Positions 1 through 8,877 are shown, counted from the stretch's first letter. The stretch is DNA of 64,000 nt from Hymenobacter baengnokdamensis (GCF_008728635.1 NZ_CP044285.1:3782001-3846000), one strand, 5' to 3'. Made by a program: numbers and translations. The notes: generated from the letters alone by a model not told the origin.

Positions 1-2559
1 CTGGGGCAGCACCACGGTGCCCAGCAGCTGGCCGCGGCCATCGCGCAGCGTGCGAATGGCGCACTGGTTGTTGGTATTGATGGGGCCGTTGCCGTTGGCA
101 TAGCGGAAATCGAGCGCGTAGAGCCCCGCCTCCGGCACTTCAACCGGAATAGTGAGCCGGGTGTTTTTAGCAGTACTCACCTCGATAAACCCGGTGCCAC
201 TAAAGCCTTTGTACGCGTAAGCGGCGGCCGGTGCCAGGGTTTCCAGCTGGATTTCGGCGGTGGGTGCCCCTACCGGCAGCGGCTCGCTGGCGAACGACTC
301 GTGGCCGTTGGCATTTATAGCCAAAACCTGATATTCGGCATACGCGCCGGGCGCTACGGCGTACGTAGTAGCGCCGCTGGCATCTACCGGCTGGCCGTTT
401 TTGAGCACCCGGTAGGTTACTACGCCGGCCTGGGCGGGCCAGCTAAGCTGGCCGTTGGCATAGCTTACCGACGGGGTTTCGGGGCTGAACAGGTCAGCCA
501 CCCGATTCACACTGGCCGCCGCCGGGGCCTGGCTTTTGAGCACGATGCGCAGCTTGTGCGCCCCCGTGAGCGTGGCGGGTACGGCGGCCCCGGCCAGCGG
601 CTGGCCATCAAGGGTGATTTCCTGAATTTCGTTGCCAAAGCCCGTCATTTCGATAGTCAGTCGCGCGCGGCGATACCCAAAGTTGGTGAGCTGGCGGGTG
701 CCCTGCAGCGCCCGCGGCACGAAGGGCTGAAACACCAGCCGGTCGGTTTCATAGTGCATGCCAAACAGCACTTTATACACCAGAGCGAGGCTGCCCGAGA
801 GGCTCCAGAGCATATTGGAAGAGTTGACCTGGGTGCCGGCAAAGTCGCCGTTGCCGGCCACGAAATTTTCCTTATTCGTCAAGAACAGCGCCGCCGGGCG
901 GTAAACGGCGGCCATGCTTTCCATCACCGAAGCCTCGTTGCCGGCCTTGGCGGCGGCCAGCGCCCAGAAGCTCTGCACGAAGGGCCACACCGCGTCGTTG
1001 TGGTAGGGCGGAATGCCCGGAATCTGGGGATAGATGCAGGAAATGCCAAAGGGCGTAGTCGGAACATTCGCCACTACTGTTCTGGCCCGGCCCGCGTCGG
1101 CAACGCCAAAATACACGCTCAGCGCCTCACCCAGCGCCTCGGCGCGGGGCGATACCACCGGAAATATTCGACCGTATCTATATTGCCCGTAGTAGCCAGC
1201 TTTTTCGAGCCACAGGTGCTGATTAATAGCTTGCCTGATACTGCCCGCTGCCTGCTCGTGGCGCTCGGCCACGGCCGTTTCGCCCAGCTGCCGGGCCATG
1301 AGGGCCAGTACAGTATTGGCCTGAAAATGAACGGCGTTGGTGCCCAGGTTTTCGCTTTGATAGATATCCGCCGGCTGCATCCAGCGCGGGTAGGTCTGCT
1401 CGCGCCAGTCGAGAAACGACGACTCGCCGCGCACCAGTCCGCTGGTGGGGTCGTAGGCATTCTGGGCGTCCTCTTCGAGCGTCTTTTTAACGATGGGATA
1501 CACCTTGCGCAGCCACGCGGCGTCGCCGGTTACCTTATATACCTCCCAGGCCGCCACGGCCCAGATTACGCGGTCGGTAGAGCACGGATACGCCCCGCCG
1601 GTGCCGGTATCCTGAATGATGCGGCCCGCCGGCGATACTTTGCGCAGCAGGCTTTTCATCGCCGATTTGGGTTGCAGCGTAGCCTGAGCCAGGATGATGG
1701 AATAGCTCACGTCGCGCGTCCACACGCCCGCCCACTCCTTGCCGGTACGAAACGTGCTGTCGGGCTCCACGGCGCGGCGCGCTTCTTCCAAAGCCAGGTT
1801 ATAAAGCGCATCGGCGAGCGGGTAGGCCGATTTATACTGGGGAAAATCGTCGGTTTTAATAGATTTTTCCCAGCGGCTGGCGGTGGTTTTGGCGGCGGCC
1901 GGCGCGTTAAGGGTCAGCGTCACCTCGTAGATGCCGTCGCCATCGGCATCGTGCATTTCCAGCTCGGGCTTATTTACCAGGTTATCAAAATCCCAGCTTA
2001 GCGGGGCCGTGCTCCCGGCTACGAAAACCTTCTTAAAGTCTTGCTTATAAATCTTTTCGCCTTTGTAAGTAGTAAAATAGCCTTGCTTTTCAAAAGCGTC
2101 CAGCACGGGCCGCAGGTCGAGCCTGATTTTTAGCGGCGTGTTGGGGGCCAGGTACTGGCCGGCCGGCACGGGCCGGGCCTCTGCATAGCGTTGGCCAAAT
2201 AGGATAACCGGGGTTTCAAGGGCCGCGCCGGGCGCGGCGGGCAGCGCCAGAAAGGTGTTATCCTGGCCGGGCGGCAGCTCGTTATCCTTGCCGTTGAGGC
2301 TGAACTTAAAGGTCACCAGCGGGCTCTGCGTCTCGTTGGCCGGGCTGCGGTAGTTGGAGGTCAGCGCCGTAGCCGAAACTACCCGGCCGTGGTTGTGGCC
2401 CTGCACGATACTATCACGGTAAAGCGTATAAGCCTCGGAATGCCAGATGGCCCCGGCCGGGCCACCAGCGGCCGTTTCGGCGGGGCCGGGCTTCGACTGG
2501 CAGCTGCTTAGCACCAGGCCGCCGGCCAGTAGCAGGGCGCTCAACTCGTAATACGTCAT
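1..2559 (-). CDS. Secreted six-hairpin glycosidase, lipoprotein (3' end outside window)
   Basis: The frame opens at the ATG at 2557-2559 and stays open to the left window edge, so the C-terminus is missing. The N-terminus is a lipoprotein signal peptide with the lipobox LSSC at about residues 17-20, so the mature protein should be membrane-anchored outside the cytoplasm. The central part carries GVWTRDVSYS, GTGGAYPCSTDRVIW and YHNDAVWPFVQSFW, typical of (alpha/alpha)6 six-hairpin glycosidases (debranching enzyme / alpha-rhamnosidase / MGH1-like superfamily). After about residue 640 there is a fibronectin-III-like stretch and then a region ending in a jelly-roll-like carbohydrate-binding pattern (LDFRYANGNGPIN). 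Substrate cannot be read from the sequence. A second smaller relative lies at 57241-58548. It is on the same strand as aroA but separated by 125 bases. Confidence 0.82.
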   Translation of the reverse strand, partial: MTYYELSALLLAGGLVLSSCQSKPGPAETAAGGPAGAIWHSEAYTLYRDSIVQGHNHGRVVSATALTSNYRSPANETQSPLVTFKFSLNGKDNELPPGQDNTFLALPAAPGAALETPVILFGQRYAEARPVPAGQYLAPNTPLKIRLDLRPVLDAFEKQGYFTTYKGEKIYKQDFKKVFVAGSTAPLSWDFDNLVNKPELEMHDADGDGIYEVTLTLNAPAAAKTTASRWEKSIKTDDFPQYKSAYPLADALYNLALEEARRAVEPDSTFRTGKEWAGVWTRDVSYSIILAQATLQPKSAMKSLLRKVSPAGRIIQDTGTGGAYPCSTDRVIWAVAAWEVYKVTGDAAWLRKVYPIVKKTLEEDAQNAYDPTSGLVRGESSFLDWREQTYPRWMQPADIYQSENLGTNAVHFQANTVLALMARQLGETAVAERHEQAAGSIRQAINQHLWLEKAGYYGQYRYGRIFPVVSPRAEALGEALSVYFGVADAGRARTVVANVPTTPFGISCIYPQIPGIPPYHNDAVWPFVQSFWALAAAKAGNEASVMESMAAVYRPAALFLTNKENFVAGNGDFAGTQVNSSNMLWSLSGSLALVYKVLFGMHYETDRLVFQPFVPRALQGTRQLTNFGYRRARLTIEMTGFGNEIQEITLDGQPLAGAAVPATLTGAHKLRIVLKSQAPAAASVNRVADLFSPETPSVSYANGQLSWPAQAGVVTYRVLKNGQPVDASGATTYAVAPGAYAEYQVLAINANGHESFASEPLPVGAPTAEIQLETLAPAAAYAYKGFSGTGFIEVSTAKNTRLTIPVEVPEAGLYALDFRYANGNGPINTNNQCAIRTLRDGRGQLLGTVVLPQ

Positions 2560-2684
2560 GGAAGTAACAGGCTGGTTTAAGAGACGATAGGCCAGCCGAA
2601 ACCAGCTGGATAAGAAGTTGAGAAGCGGAAAAGCTACCCGTTATTTGGTAGCTTATTCATTAAATTTAAAAGAATAGGCTACCG

Positions 2685-3935
2685 CTACGCCAGCTTCATT
2701 CCGACCGCCGTGAGCGCCCGCCAGAAGCTGGGGTACGACTTGCGCACCACCTGCGGCTCGGCAATGGTAAGCGGCCCGCGCATAGCCAGCGGCGCAAAAG
2801 CCATCGCCATGCGGTGGTCGTCGTAGGTTTCTACCGTCTGGCCATCTACCCGGAAGCTGGCTGATTGCACCTCGAATACCCCCGGCGCTACCTCCGGCAT
2901 GGCCGCGCCGAACTTGCGCAGCTCGGCTTGCAGGGCCGCGATGCGGTCGGTTTCCTTGATGCGCAGGCTGTGCAGGCCGGTCAGGCGCAGCGGCACACCC
3001 TGCGCGGCAGCAACTACGGCCACGGTTTGGGCCAGGTCGGGACAGTCGGTGAAGTTGAGGGGCTGCTCCCACAAGCTTTCGGCCGCCGGCGGCACCTGCG
3101 AAAGCCACACCGCACCGGCTTCCCGAAACTCGGTAGCCACGCCGAGCAGCTTCATGCTATGCTGAATAACGTGGTCGCCCTGCCAGGAGGCCCGCCGCAA
3201 GCCCGGCAGGGTAATGGTAGAGCCAACCGGCCCCAGCGCCACCAGCGCGTACCAGTAGCTGGCGGCCGACCAGTCGCTTTCCACCTCGTAATCGGCGGGC
3301 TGATAGCCGCCAGGCTGCACTTGCATGAGCTCCCCGGGCAGCTCAGCTACCCCCGCCCCGAAATGCCTCATCAAGCTCAAGGTCATGTGAATATAGGGCC
3401 GCGAGCCTACCTCGCCGGTTAGCCGCAGGCGCAGGCCGACAGGCAGCGTAGGGCCCACCATCAACAGCGCCGAAATGTACTGGCTGCTGATGTCGCCGCG
3501 CACGCTTAGCTCGGCCATACCCTGCCCGGCGGCCAGCGGCCGGCCCCCAAAAGCCAGCGGCGGATAATGCTCTTTCTCCCGGTAAGTGATGTCGGCCCCC
3601 AGGCTGCGCAACGCCTCAACCAGAATGCCAATGGGCCGCTGCTTCATGCGGGTAGCCCCGGTAAGGGTGCCGCGCCAGCCGGTCACGGCCAGGTAAGCCG
3701 TCATAAAGCGCATTACGGTGCCGGCGTCTTCGGCATCCAGCAGGTCGGTGGCAGCAGCCTGGGCTAGCAGGCGCTGCATCAGCACGGTATCGTTGGCTTC
3801 GGAAAGGTTGCTGAGGGTGCCGCCACCGGCCAGGTGCTGTAGCAGCAGGGCGCGGTTGGCTTCGCTTTTAGAGGCGGGCAGCCGGGCGGTGCCGCTAAGC
3901 GGGCCGCCCGGCCAGCGCAGGGTTTGGTTGCTCAT
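2685..3935 (-). CDS. aroA: 3-phosphoshikimate 1-carboxyvinyltransferase (EPSP synthase)
   Basis: Transfers enolpyruvyl from PEP to shikimate-3-phosphate, the sixth step of the shikimate pathway, in the cytoplasm. The start chosen is the ATG at 3933-3935, giving 416 residues; an upstream in-frame extension exists but the family N-terminus (MSNQTLRWPGGPLSGT) begins here. Visible family motifs: LPASKSEANRALLL (residues 19-32, phosphate/PEP-binding Lys, Ser and Arg), DAGTVMRF (70-77, equivalent of the NAGTAMR motif) and RIKETDRIAAL near the C-terminus. Sequence around the first motif (ASKSEANR rather than GSKSISNR) is the divergent form I associate with Bacteroidota. It lies 98 bases downstream of aroB on the same strand, so co-transcription is likely. 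Confidence 0.95.
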   Translation of the reverse strand: MSNQTLRWPGGPLSGTARLPASKSEANRALLLQHLAGGGTLSNLSEANDTVLMQRLLAQAAATDLLDAEDAGTVMRFMTAYLAVTGWRGTLTGATRMKQRPIGILVEALRSLGADITYREKEHYPPLAFGGRPLAAGQGMAELSVRGDISSQYISALLMVGPTLPVGLRLRLTGEVGSRPYIHMTLSLMRHFGAGVAELPGELMQVQPGGYQPADYEVESDWSAASYWYALVALGPVGSTITLPGLRRASWQGDHVIQHSMKLLGVATEFREAGAVWLSQVPPAAESLWEQPLNFTDCPDLAQTVAVVAAAQGVPLRLTGLHSLRIKETDRIAALQAELRKFGAAMPEVAPGVFEVQSASFRVDGQTVETYDDHRMAMAFAPLAMRGPLTIAEPQVVRKSYPSFWRALTAVGMKLA

Positions 3936-4033
3936 AGAAAGAGATACAGCGGAGGGTGACTCCGTTTGAGTCAATATATTCGAGGCGCGGCTGAGCTGTA
4001 GAAGCCCGGCCGAAAACAAAGTACCACTGCGCT

Positions 4034-5074
4034 TTACCTGGCCAGGTAAGCTTGCAGGGAGGCGCCTAGCTCGGCCACCGTCACAGCCTGGTCAAAAATG
4101 CCGTGGCCGATACCGTGCAGCAGCGTACACCTGATAACGTCGCCCCGGTTTTTCTTGTCGTGGAGGGCGTAGGCCGCAATATCGCCTATTTCAGCTTCGG
4201 TAAAGCGCAGCGGCTCAAAAGTCAGCCCCACTACTTCGCGCACCTGCGCCAATTCTTGCGCACTCAGCAGCCCGCGCCGGGCCGAAAGCCAGCTCTCGCA
4301 GATGAGGCCGGCTGCCACGGCCTCGCCGTGGCGTACCGCCCGGCCGGGCTGGGCCAGCAGGTAGCTTTCCAGGGCATGGCCCACGGTATGGCCAAAATTG
4401 AGCAGCTTGCGCAGGCCGGTTTCGTGCGGGTCCTGCGTCACAATACCTTCCTTAATGGCTACGGAATGGCGGACAAGGGGCGTCCAGTCGGGCAACGTGG
4501 CCACGGCTACCCCGCGCAGCCCGGCAAAGGCCGCGGCATCCGCAATGAGAGCGTGCTTGATAACCTCGCCGTAGCCCGAGCGCAGCTCACCGGCCGGCAG
4601 CGTAGCCAGGAATGCGGGCTCCATAAAGACGCCTTCCGGCTCCTGAAAAACACCGATGTGATTTTTAAATCCCTGAAAGTCAACGCCGGTCTTCCCTCCT
4701 ACTGCGGCATCTACCTGAGCCAGCAGCGTGGTAGGCACGCCCACGCACCGAATGCCGCGCTTGTAGGTAGCGGCGCAAAAGCCGCCGAGGTCCGTGACTA
4801 CGCCGCCGCCCAGGCAAATAAGCAGCGCGTGGCGGTCGGCCTGGTAAGCCGTGAGCCAGCCCCAGACTATGCCACAGGTTTCCAGTGTTTTATAAGCCTC
4901 ACCGGCTTCAATGGTAAGTAGCTGGTAGGCCGGCAGGTGCGGGTGCAGCCGCGGGTAGCAGTCGCGGGCGGTGTTGGTATCGGCCAGCACGAAGAGGCGG
5001 CTCGGCGGCGACTGGTGCAGCAGCTCAGCCAGGGCGGGCAGGGCAGCGGAGCCGATGATGGGCGAGATACGCAA
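4034..5074 (-). CDS. aroB: 3-dehydroquinate synthase
   Basis: Converts DAHP to 3-dehydroquinate, second step of the shikimate pathway; NAD and divalent-metal dependent. Motifs: CLGGGVVTDLGGFCAATYKRG (NAD-binding glycine stretch), PTTLLAQVDAAVGGKTGVD, GYGEVIKHALI (metal ligand Glu, catalytic Lys) and NFGHTVGHALE (metal-binding His). There is no suitable ATG. The frame is open up to a TTG at 5170, but a TTG at 5072-5074 gives MRISPIIGSAALPALAELL and 346 residues, the usual family length, and lies about 30 bases downstream of a -7 box on this strand (5103-5110). I therefore prefer 5074; the longer start is the alternative. Upstream of aroA in the same direction. Confidence 0.93.
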   Translation of the reverse strand: MRISPIIGSAALPALAELLHQSPPSRLFVLADTNTARDCYPRLHPHLPAYQLLTIEAGEAYKTLETCGIVWGWLTAYQADRHALLICLGGGVVTDLGGFCAATYKRGIRCVGVPTTLLAQVDAAVGGKTGVDFQGFKNHIGVFQEPEGVFMEPAFLATLPAGELRSGYGEVIKHALIADAAAFAGLRGVAVATLPDWTPLVRHSVAIKEGIVTQDPHETGLRKLLNFGHTVGHALESYLLAQPGRAVRHGEAVAAGLICESWLSARRGLLSAQELAQVREVVGLTFEPLRFTEAEIGDIAAYALHDKKNRGDVIRCTLLHGIGHGIFDQAVTVAELGASLQAYLAR

Positions 5075-5102
5075 GGTGGTATACGGTGGAGGTAAGGCGG
5101 GT

Positions 5103-5110
5103 GCAAATAA
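5103..5110 (-). promoter_or_regulatory. Probable -7 box for aroB
   Basis: On the minus strand this reads TTATTTGC, a variant of the Bacteroidota -7 consensus TAnnTTTG. It would start transcription near 5097, leaving a leader of about 20-25 bases before the TTG at 5074. It supports the shorter aroB start because the longer one would begin upstream of this box. Confidence 0.4.
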
Positions 5111-5203
5111 ACGGCCCGGCAGCCCAAGCACTTTCTGGTTGCTGCATGCAACGCTTTTCCGGCGCCGCAACTCTTTAGTAAACCCGCACCTACTTCCAGC
5201 TAT

Positions 5204-5644
5204 ATGCAGAAGACAACATTCTTTGCCCTGCTACTTGCCTTCACCCAACAGGCTACCAGCTGCCAGCGCACTGCCGATATCCGGCCGGCCAACTACGATG
5301 AGCTGGCGATGGCAACCGGACACTGGGAATGGGAAAGCACTTCGTACCAGGCCGGGGCACGCACGCCGGCCTCGGTGGGCTTTACCCGCCAGCTGGTATT
5401 TGGGGCGGGCGGCCAGCTCACCGTGCATCGCAGCGGGCAGGCCGACTACCACACTACCTACCAGCTGTCGATGAGCTACGCGCCCCTCATCACTTTTGTT
5501 AATGAAACCGATTTACCTAACGACAACACCAAAACCTACACGGTGCAGAGTCCGCCAAACGGCCAGCCAATGCTCAGCCTGATGGGCGTAACCGTTCCGG
5601 TTGACGGCGGAGCCGTGGAGACGTACCACTGGGTGAGTGAGTAA
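5204..5644 (+). CDS. Small putative lipoprotein, unknown function
   Basis: 146 residues. The N-terminus MQKTTFFALLLAFTQQATSC is a short lipoprotein signal with lipobox ATSC, so a membrane-anchored exported protein is expected. The mature part contains GHWEWESTSYQ and GFTRQLVFGAGGQLTVHRSG, reminiscent of lipocalin-like single-beta-barrel proteins of Bacteroidota that report how a model departs from a baseline, but I do not recognise a named family. It is transcribed divergently from aroB (130 bases between starts) and convergently with the DAHP synthase gene; a long palindrome (5681-5734) follows its stop. It interrupts an otherwise same-strand run of shikimate genes. Confidence 0.75.
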   Translation: MQKTTFFALLLAFTQQATSCQRTADIRPANYDELAMATGHWEWESTSYQAGARTPASVGFTRQLVFGAGGQLTVHRSGQADYHTTYQLSMSYAPLITFVNETDLPNDNTKTYTVQSPPNGQPMLSLMGVTVPVDGGAVETYHWVSE

Positions 5645-5680
5645 CGGGGAATGACGCTGTTTAGAAAGTAGTTAGAACTG

Positions 5681-5734
5681 AAAAAGAACGTCATGCTTCG
5701 ACAAGCGGATGCCAGATGAGCAGGACGTTCTTTT
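5681..5734. repeat. Dispersed palindromic repeat, family A, single unit (copy 1)
   Basis: The outer arms are AAAAAGAACGTC and GACGTTCTTTT. The interior, from ATGCTTCGACAAGCGGATG through CCAGATGAGC, is nearly identical to the right arm of the long inverted copy at 23075-23195. It sits between two convergent stop codons (5644 plus, 5766 minus) and ends in a T run on both strands, so it could act as a bidirectional terminator. Confidence 0.85.
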
Positions 5735-5765
5735 AGTTACAATCCACTATCTCCCATCCTGCTAC

Positions 5766-6899
5766 TTACAGTCCCGGCCCCAGGTTCTGGGGCCCGTCAA
5801 CCGGCCGGCCGTTGAGCACCTGGGTTTGCTGGCGGATGCTCTCGATGTGGATGAGCTTATACAGCTCCCCCACAAACCGCTCGTCGATATGGAGCTTGCG
5901 GCCCCATTCGGGGCGGGTTTTGAAGATTTCCTGCCAGCGTTCCAGCTGGAGAATCTTGACGTTATTTTCCTTTTTGTACTCGGCCAGCTCCTGAATGAGC
6001 GCCATGCGGCGGGCCAGCACCTCCAGAATCTCGTGGTCGGCGGTATCCATTTTCTGGCGCAGCTCTTCGGCCTTGTTGCGGTAGTCGGCGTTGTCGGAGC
6101 TGCGGTAGCGGTACTTCAGCTCGCTCAACAGCGCTTGCAGGCGGGCGGGCGTCACCTGCTGGGCGGCATCGCTGAGGGCAAGGTCGGGGTCGGGATGCGT
6201 TTCGATGATGAGGCCATCGTAGTCGAGGTCCAGCGCCTTCTGCGCAATGGGCAGCAGCAGCTCGCGCGAGCCGCCGATATGGCTGGGGTCGTTGATAAGC
6301 GGCAGCTGCGGATAGCGCGTTTTCAGCTCAATCGGAATGGCCCAGGTCGGCGCATTGCGGTAGCGCGAGGGCGCAAAGGTGCTGAAACCCCGATGAATAG
6401 CCGCCAAATCGGTGATACCCGCGCGCTCCAGCCGCTCGAGCGCGCCAATCCACAAAGCGAGGTCGGGGTTTACCGGGTTTTTTACCATCACCGGCACGCC
6501 GGTACCGGCCAGCGCATCGGCCAGCTCCTGCACGGCAAAGGGGTTTACGGTAGTGCGGGCGCCAATCCAGAGCACGTCGATGCCGTGCCGGAGGGCCTCC
6601 TCGACATGGCGCGGGGTGGCCACCTCAATGGCCATCGGCAGGCCGGTTTCCTGGCGGGCGGCCTGCAGCCAGGGCAGCGCAGCGGTGCCCATGCCCTCAA
6701 AGCCGCCGGGCTTGGTGCGGGGCTTCCAGATGCCGGCGCGGTACATATCGACCTGGTCCGCGGCTTTCAGAGCGCGGGCTACGGTCAGCACCTGTTCTTC
6801 CGATTCGGCCGAGCACGGGCCGGCAATAATAAGCGGTTGGCCTTTGGCGGCCAGCCGGCGCGTAAAATACGTGTCGGCGGTAGCGGTACTATTTTCCAT
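5766..6899 (-). CDS. 3-deoxy-7-phosphoheptulonate synthase fused to chorismate mutase
   Basis: Bifunctional entry enzyme of aromatic amino acid synthesis. The N-terminal domain (about residues 1-285) is a class I DAHP synthase condensing PEP and erythrose-4-phosphate: LIIAGPCSAES, MYRAGIWKPRTKPGGFEG, VMVKNPVNPDLALW, and IIETHPDPDLALSDAAQQVTP. The C-terminal about 90 residues (AEELRQKMDTADHEILEVLARRMALIQELAEY and on) form a helical AroQ-type chorismate mutase, the usual Bacteroidota arrangement. Start chosen at the ATG at 6897-6899 (MENSTATADTYF), 377 residues; the open frame extends further upstream through the palindromic repeat region, which is unlikely to be coded. aroB and aroA follow downstream on the same strand after a plus-strand lipoprotein gene. 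Confidence 0.93.
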   Translation of the reverse strand: MENSTATADTYFTRRLAAKGQPLIIAGPCSAESEEQVLTVARALKAADQVDMYRAGIWKPRTKPGGFEGMGTAALPWLQAARQETGLPMAIEVATPRHVEEALRHGIDVLWIGARTTVNPFAVQELADALAGTGVPVMVKNPVNPDLALWIGALERLERAGITDLAAIHRGFSTFAPSRYRNAPTWAIPIELKTRYPQLPLINDPSHIGGSRELLLPIAQKALDLDYDGLIIETHPDPDLALSDAAQQVTPARLQALLSELKYRYRSSDNADYRNKAEELRQKMDTADHEILEVLARRMALIQELAEYKKENNVKILQLERWQEIFKTRPEWGRKLHIDERFVGELYKLIHIESIRQQTQVLNGRPVDGPQNLGPGL

Positions 6900-6914
6900 T
6901 ACAAACTGCGGCCT

Positions 6915-7001
6915 GGAGTGGCACTCCGCGCCCGCGCCGCCGAAGCAGGCTGTCGGCGAAGTTGTTGAGTGAGTGGCCAAAGCGGAGTGCCACTCCGCTT
7001 T
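6915..7001. repeat. Paired GC-rich palindromes (family C) in a divergent promoter region
   Basis: Two related dyads: GGAGTGGCACTCC at 6915-6927, and a perfect 23-base palindrome at 6979-7001 whose half-site is AAAGCGGAGTG with a single central C. They share the core GGAGTG/CACTCC and lie between the divergently transcribed DAHP synthase and proline dehydrogenase genes. They could be operator sites or a dispersed repeat; the second copy is long and perfect enough to form a cruciform or RNA hairpin. Confidence 0.7.
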
Positions 7002-7052
7002 ACAATCCTAAAAGTAACCCATTAGTGGCGAACCGGGTTTAGCGAGGGGCCG

Positions 7053-7060
7053 TACCTTCG
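7053..7060 (+). promoter_or_regulatory. -7 box for proline dehydrogenase
   Basis: TACCTTCG, a frequent variant of the Bacteroidota TAnnTTTG box, 42 bases before the ATG at 7103. Transcription would start near 7066, giving a leader of about 35-40 bases. Confidence 0.5.
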
Positions 7061-7102
7061 CAGTACCCACCCCACCCGCTCACTTGTTCTGCCCGCTCCA
7101 CC

Positions 7103-8314
7103 ATGTCTGTTACCCCTGCCGTGCCCCTGCCGCCCGTAGCGCCTATCTCCTTTGAAGACACCCGTATTGCCTTCGAGGCCAAGTCGGATGCCGACCTGCG
7201 CAAGATGTACGCGCTGTTTGCGGCCATGAACAACGGCAGCCTGGTAAAACTAGGCGGCGGCTTTATGCAGTCGGCCCTGAAGTTTAATTTCCCGGGCACC
7301 AAGTTTCTGATAAAGCACTCCATCTTCAAACAGTTTTGCGGCGGCGAAACCATTGAGGAATGCAAGGCGGTTATTGCCGAGCTGGGTCGCTACCACATCG
7401 GCACTATTCTCGACTATTCGGTAGAGGGCACCGGCAACGACCGGAGCTTCGACCGCACCCGCGACGAGATTCTGGCTACTATTGCCCTGGCGGCCACCAC
7501 GCCGAATATACCTTTTTCTGTATTTAAGGTAACGGGCCTTATGCCAACTGCCCTGCTCGAAAAAACCCAGGCCGGCACCCCGCTTACTGAGCCCGAGCAG
7601 GCGGCTTTTGCGCGCGGCCGGCAGCGGCTCGATGCGCTCTGCGCCAGCGCGCACCAGCACGGCGTGCGCCTGTTTGTAGATGCCGAGGAAAGCTGGTTTC
7701 AGCAAACTATCGACGACCTGGCCGAGGAGATGATGCGCCGCTACAACGAGGAGCGGGCCATCGTCTGGAACACCTACCAGCTTTACCGGCACGACCGTCT
7801 GGAGGCGCTGCAAGCGGCTTATGACCGGGCCGTGGCGGGCAGCTACTACCTGGGGGTGAAGCTGGTGCGCGGAGCCTATATGGAAAAAGAGGCCCGCGTG
7901 GCCCAGCAGCGCGGCTACCAAAATCCGATTAACCCCACCAAGCAGGCCACCGACGACCTGTACAATGAGGCCCTGCGCTACACGGTGGCCCACGTAGACC
8001 GCATCAGCCTGTGCGCGGGCACCCACAATGAAGCCAGCTCGCTGCTGCTCACCCAGCTCATGGCCCAGGCCGGCCTAGCTCCGGGCGATGAGCGCGTGTG
8101 GTTTGCCCAGCTCTATGGCATGAGCGATAACCTGAGCTATAACCTGGCCCACGCCGGCTACCACACTGCCAAGTACGTGCCCTACGGCCCCGTAGAAGCG
8201 GTAATGCCTTATCTACTGCGCCGGGCCAACGAAAACACGGCTATCGCGGGCCAGAGCAGCCGGGAATTTCTACTCATTCAGAAGGAGTTGCGCCGGCGAC
8301 AGGGCAAAAAATAG
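7103..8314 (+). CDS. Proline dehydrogenase (monofunctional)
   Basis: FAD-dependent oxidation of proline to pyrroline-5-carboxylate, feeding electrons to the quinone pool. 403 residues, the size of a stand-alone PRODH domain; there is no fused P5C dehydrogenase. Visible barrel motifs: RLFVDAEESWFQ, YYLGVKLVRGAYMEKEARVA, WFAQLYGMSDNLSYNLA and VPYGPVEAVMPYLLRRANEN, the last being the conserved PYG...RR.EN substrate/FAD-binding end of the family. The N-terminal 100 residues are the long helical extension seen in Bacteroidota and mitochondrial-type enzymes. Single gene with its own promoter; no P5C dehydrogenase neighbour is present in the window. Confidence 0.95.
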   Translation: MSVTPAVPLPPVAPISFEDTRIAFEAKSDADLRKMYALFAAMNNGSLVKLGGGFMQSALKFNFPGTKFLIKHSIFKQFCGGETIEECKAVIAELGRYHIGTILDYSVEGTGNDRSFDRTRDEILATIALAATTPNIPFSVFKVTGLMPTALLEKTQAGTPLTEPEQAAFARGRQRLDALCASAHQHGVRLFVDAEESWFQQTIDDLAEEMMRRYNEERAIVWNTYQLYRHDRLEALQAAYDRAVAGSYYLGVKLVRGAYMEKEARVAQQRGYQNPINPTKQATDDLYNEALRYTVAHVDRISLCAGTHNEASSLLLTQLMAQAGLAPGDERVWFAQLYGMSDNLSYNLAHAGYHTAKYVPYGPVEAVMPYLLRRANENTAIAGQSSREFLLIQKELRRRQGKK

Positions 8315-8496
8315 GGCTTTATCTGCCCCGATGGCAGCCAAAAATAGTGTAGGTTGGCAAGGCATTTGCTTGCAACGTAGGCGGATTTTTTGAGCTCTTC
8401 TACAGCAGCAGCTGTTTTCGTTTGCTCCTTTACAGTTTATCGCCGCACGCTTTGCCTGGCAAGCGATGCGAAAACGTCCACCTTTTCTTGTTGCCC

Positions 8497-8877
8497 ATGA
8501 TTAACCGCCTCCGTCACTACCTCATCCGCTATGCCCGGCAGCAGGCGGGCACGGTCAGCTACCTCACGCTGGTGCAGGAATCCGAGCTGGGCTTGAACCT
8601 GGACATCTCGCACGAAAAATCGCGCCTGAATGAGATGCTGGCCGAAATCTCAACTGAGGAGCACGCGGCGGGTCGCCCCTTGCTCAGCAGCCTGGTGCGC
8701 GTGCAAGGCTCTAAAGGCCAAGGCGATAACTTCTATAAGCTCTGCGAGCGGCTGGGCATGGGCGAATGGCGCTCGCTGAAGCAGGATGAAAACTTCCTGA
8801 AAAATCTTATCCGGGAATGCCGGGAGTACTGGCAGCAGGAAGCAAACTACGCGCAGCACGTATTAAATGAAGCGTAA
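8497..8877 (+). CDS. Small protein of unknown function, possible winged-helix DNA-binding type
   Basis: 126 residues from the ATG at 8497-8499 (MINRLRHYLIRYARQQ); the frame extends upstream but with no coding-like character. The pattern is a basic helical start, a TVSYLTLVQESELGLNL stretch, then RLNEMLAEISTEEHAAGRPLLSSLVR and a GSKGQGDNFYKL segment. The order 'wHTH-like helix, EE-H-GRPLLSA-V, G-GF-F' resembles small proteins and N-terminal modules associated with HNH or restriction-type nucleases, but no catalytic motif is present here. Function unknown. It stands alone, followed by a clear terminator. Confidence 0.7.
   Translation: MINRLRHYLIRYARQQAGTVSYLTLVQESELGLNLDISHEKSRLNEMLAEISTEEHAAGRPLLSSLVRVQGSKGQGDNFYKLCERLGMGEWRSLKQDENFLKNLIRECREYWQQEANYAQHVLNEA

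Noticed and set aside
301..2001. Long plus-strand open frame of 566 codons
   Set aside because: Shadow of the minus-strand glycosidase lipoprotein, which has the lipobox and conserved six-hairpin motifs; the plus frame shows no domain.
5075..5170. Longer aroB start at 5170 (TTG)
   Set aside because: It would lie upstream of the promoter box and make the protein longer than usual; kept as an alternative only.
8422..8497. Upstream extension of the 126-residue protein
   Set aside because: The extra 25 codons have no coding-like sequence; the ATG at 8497 is the better start.
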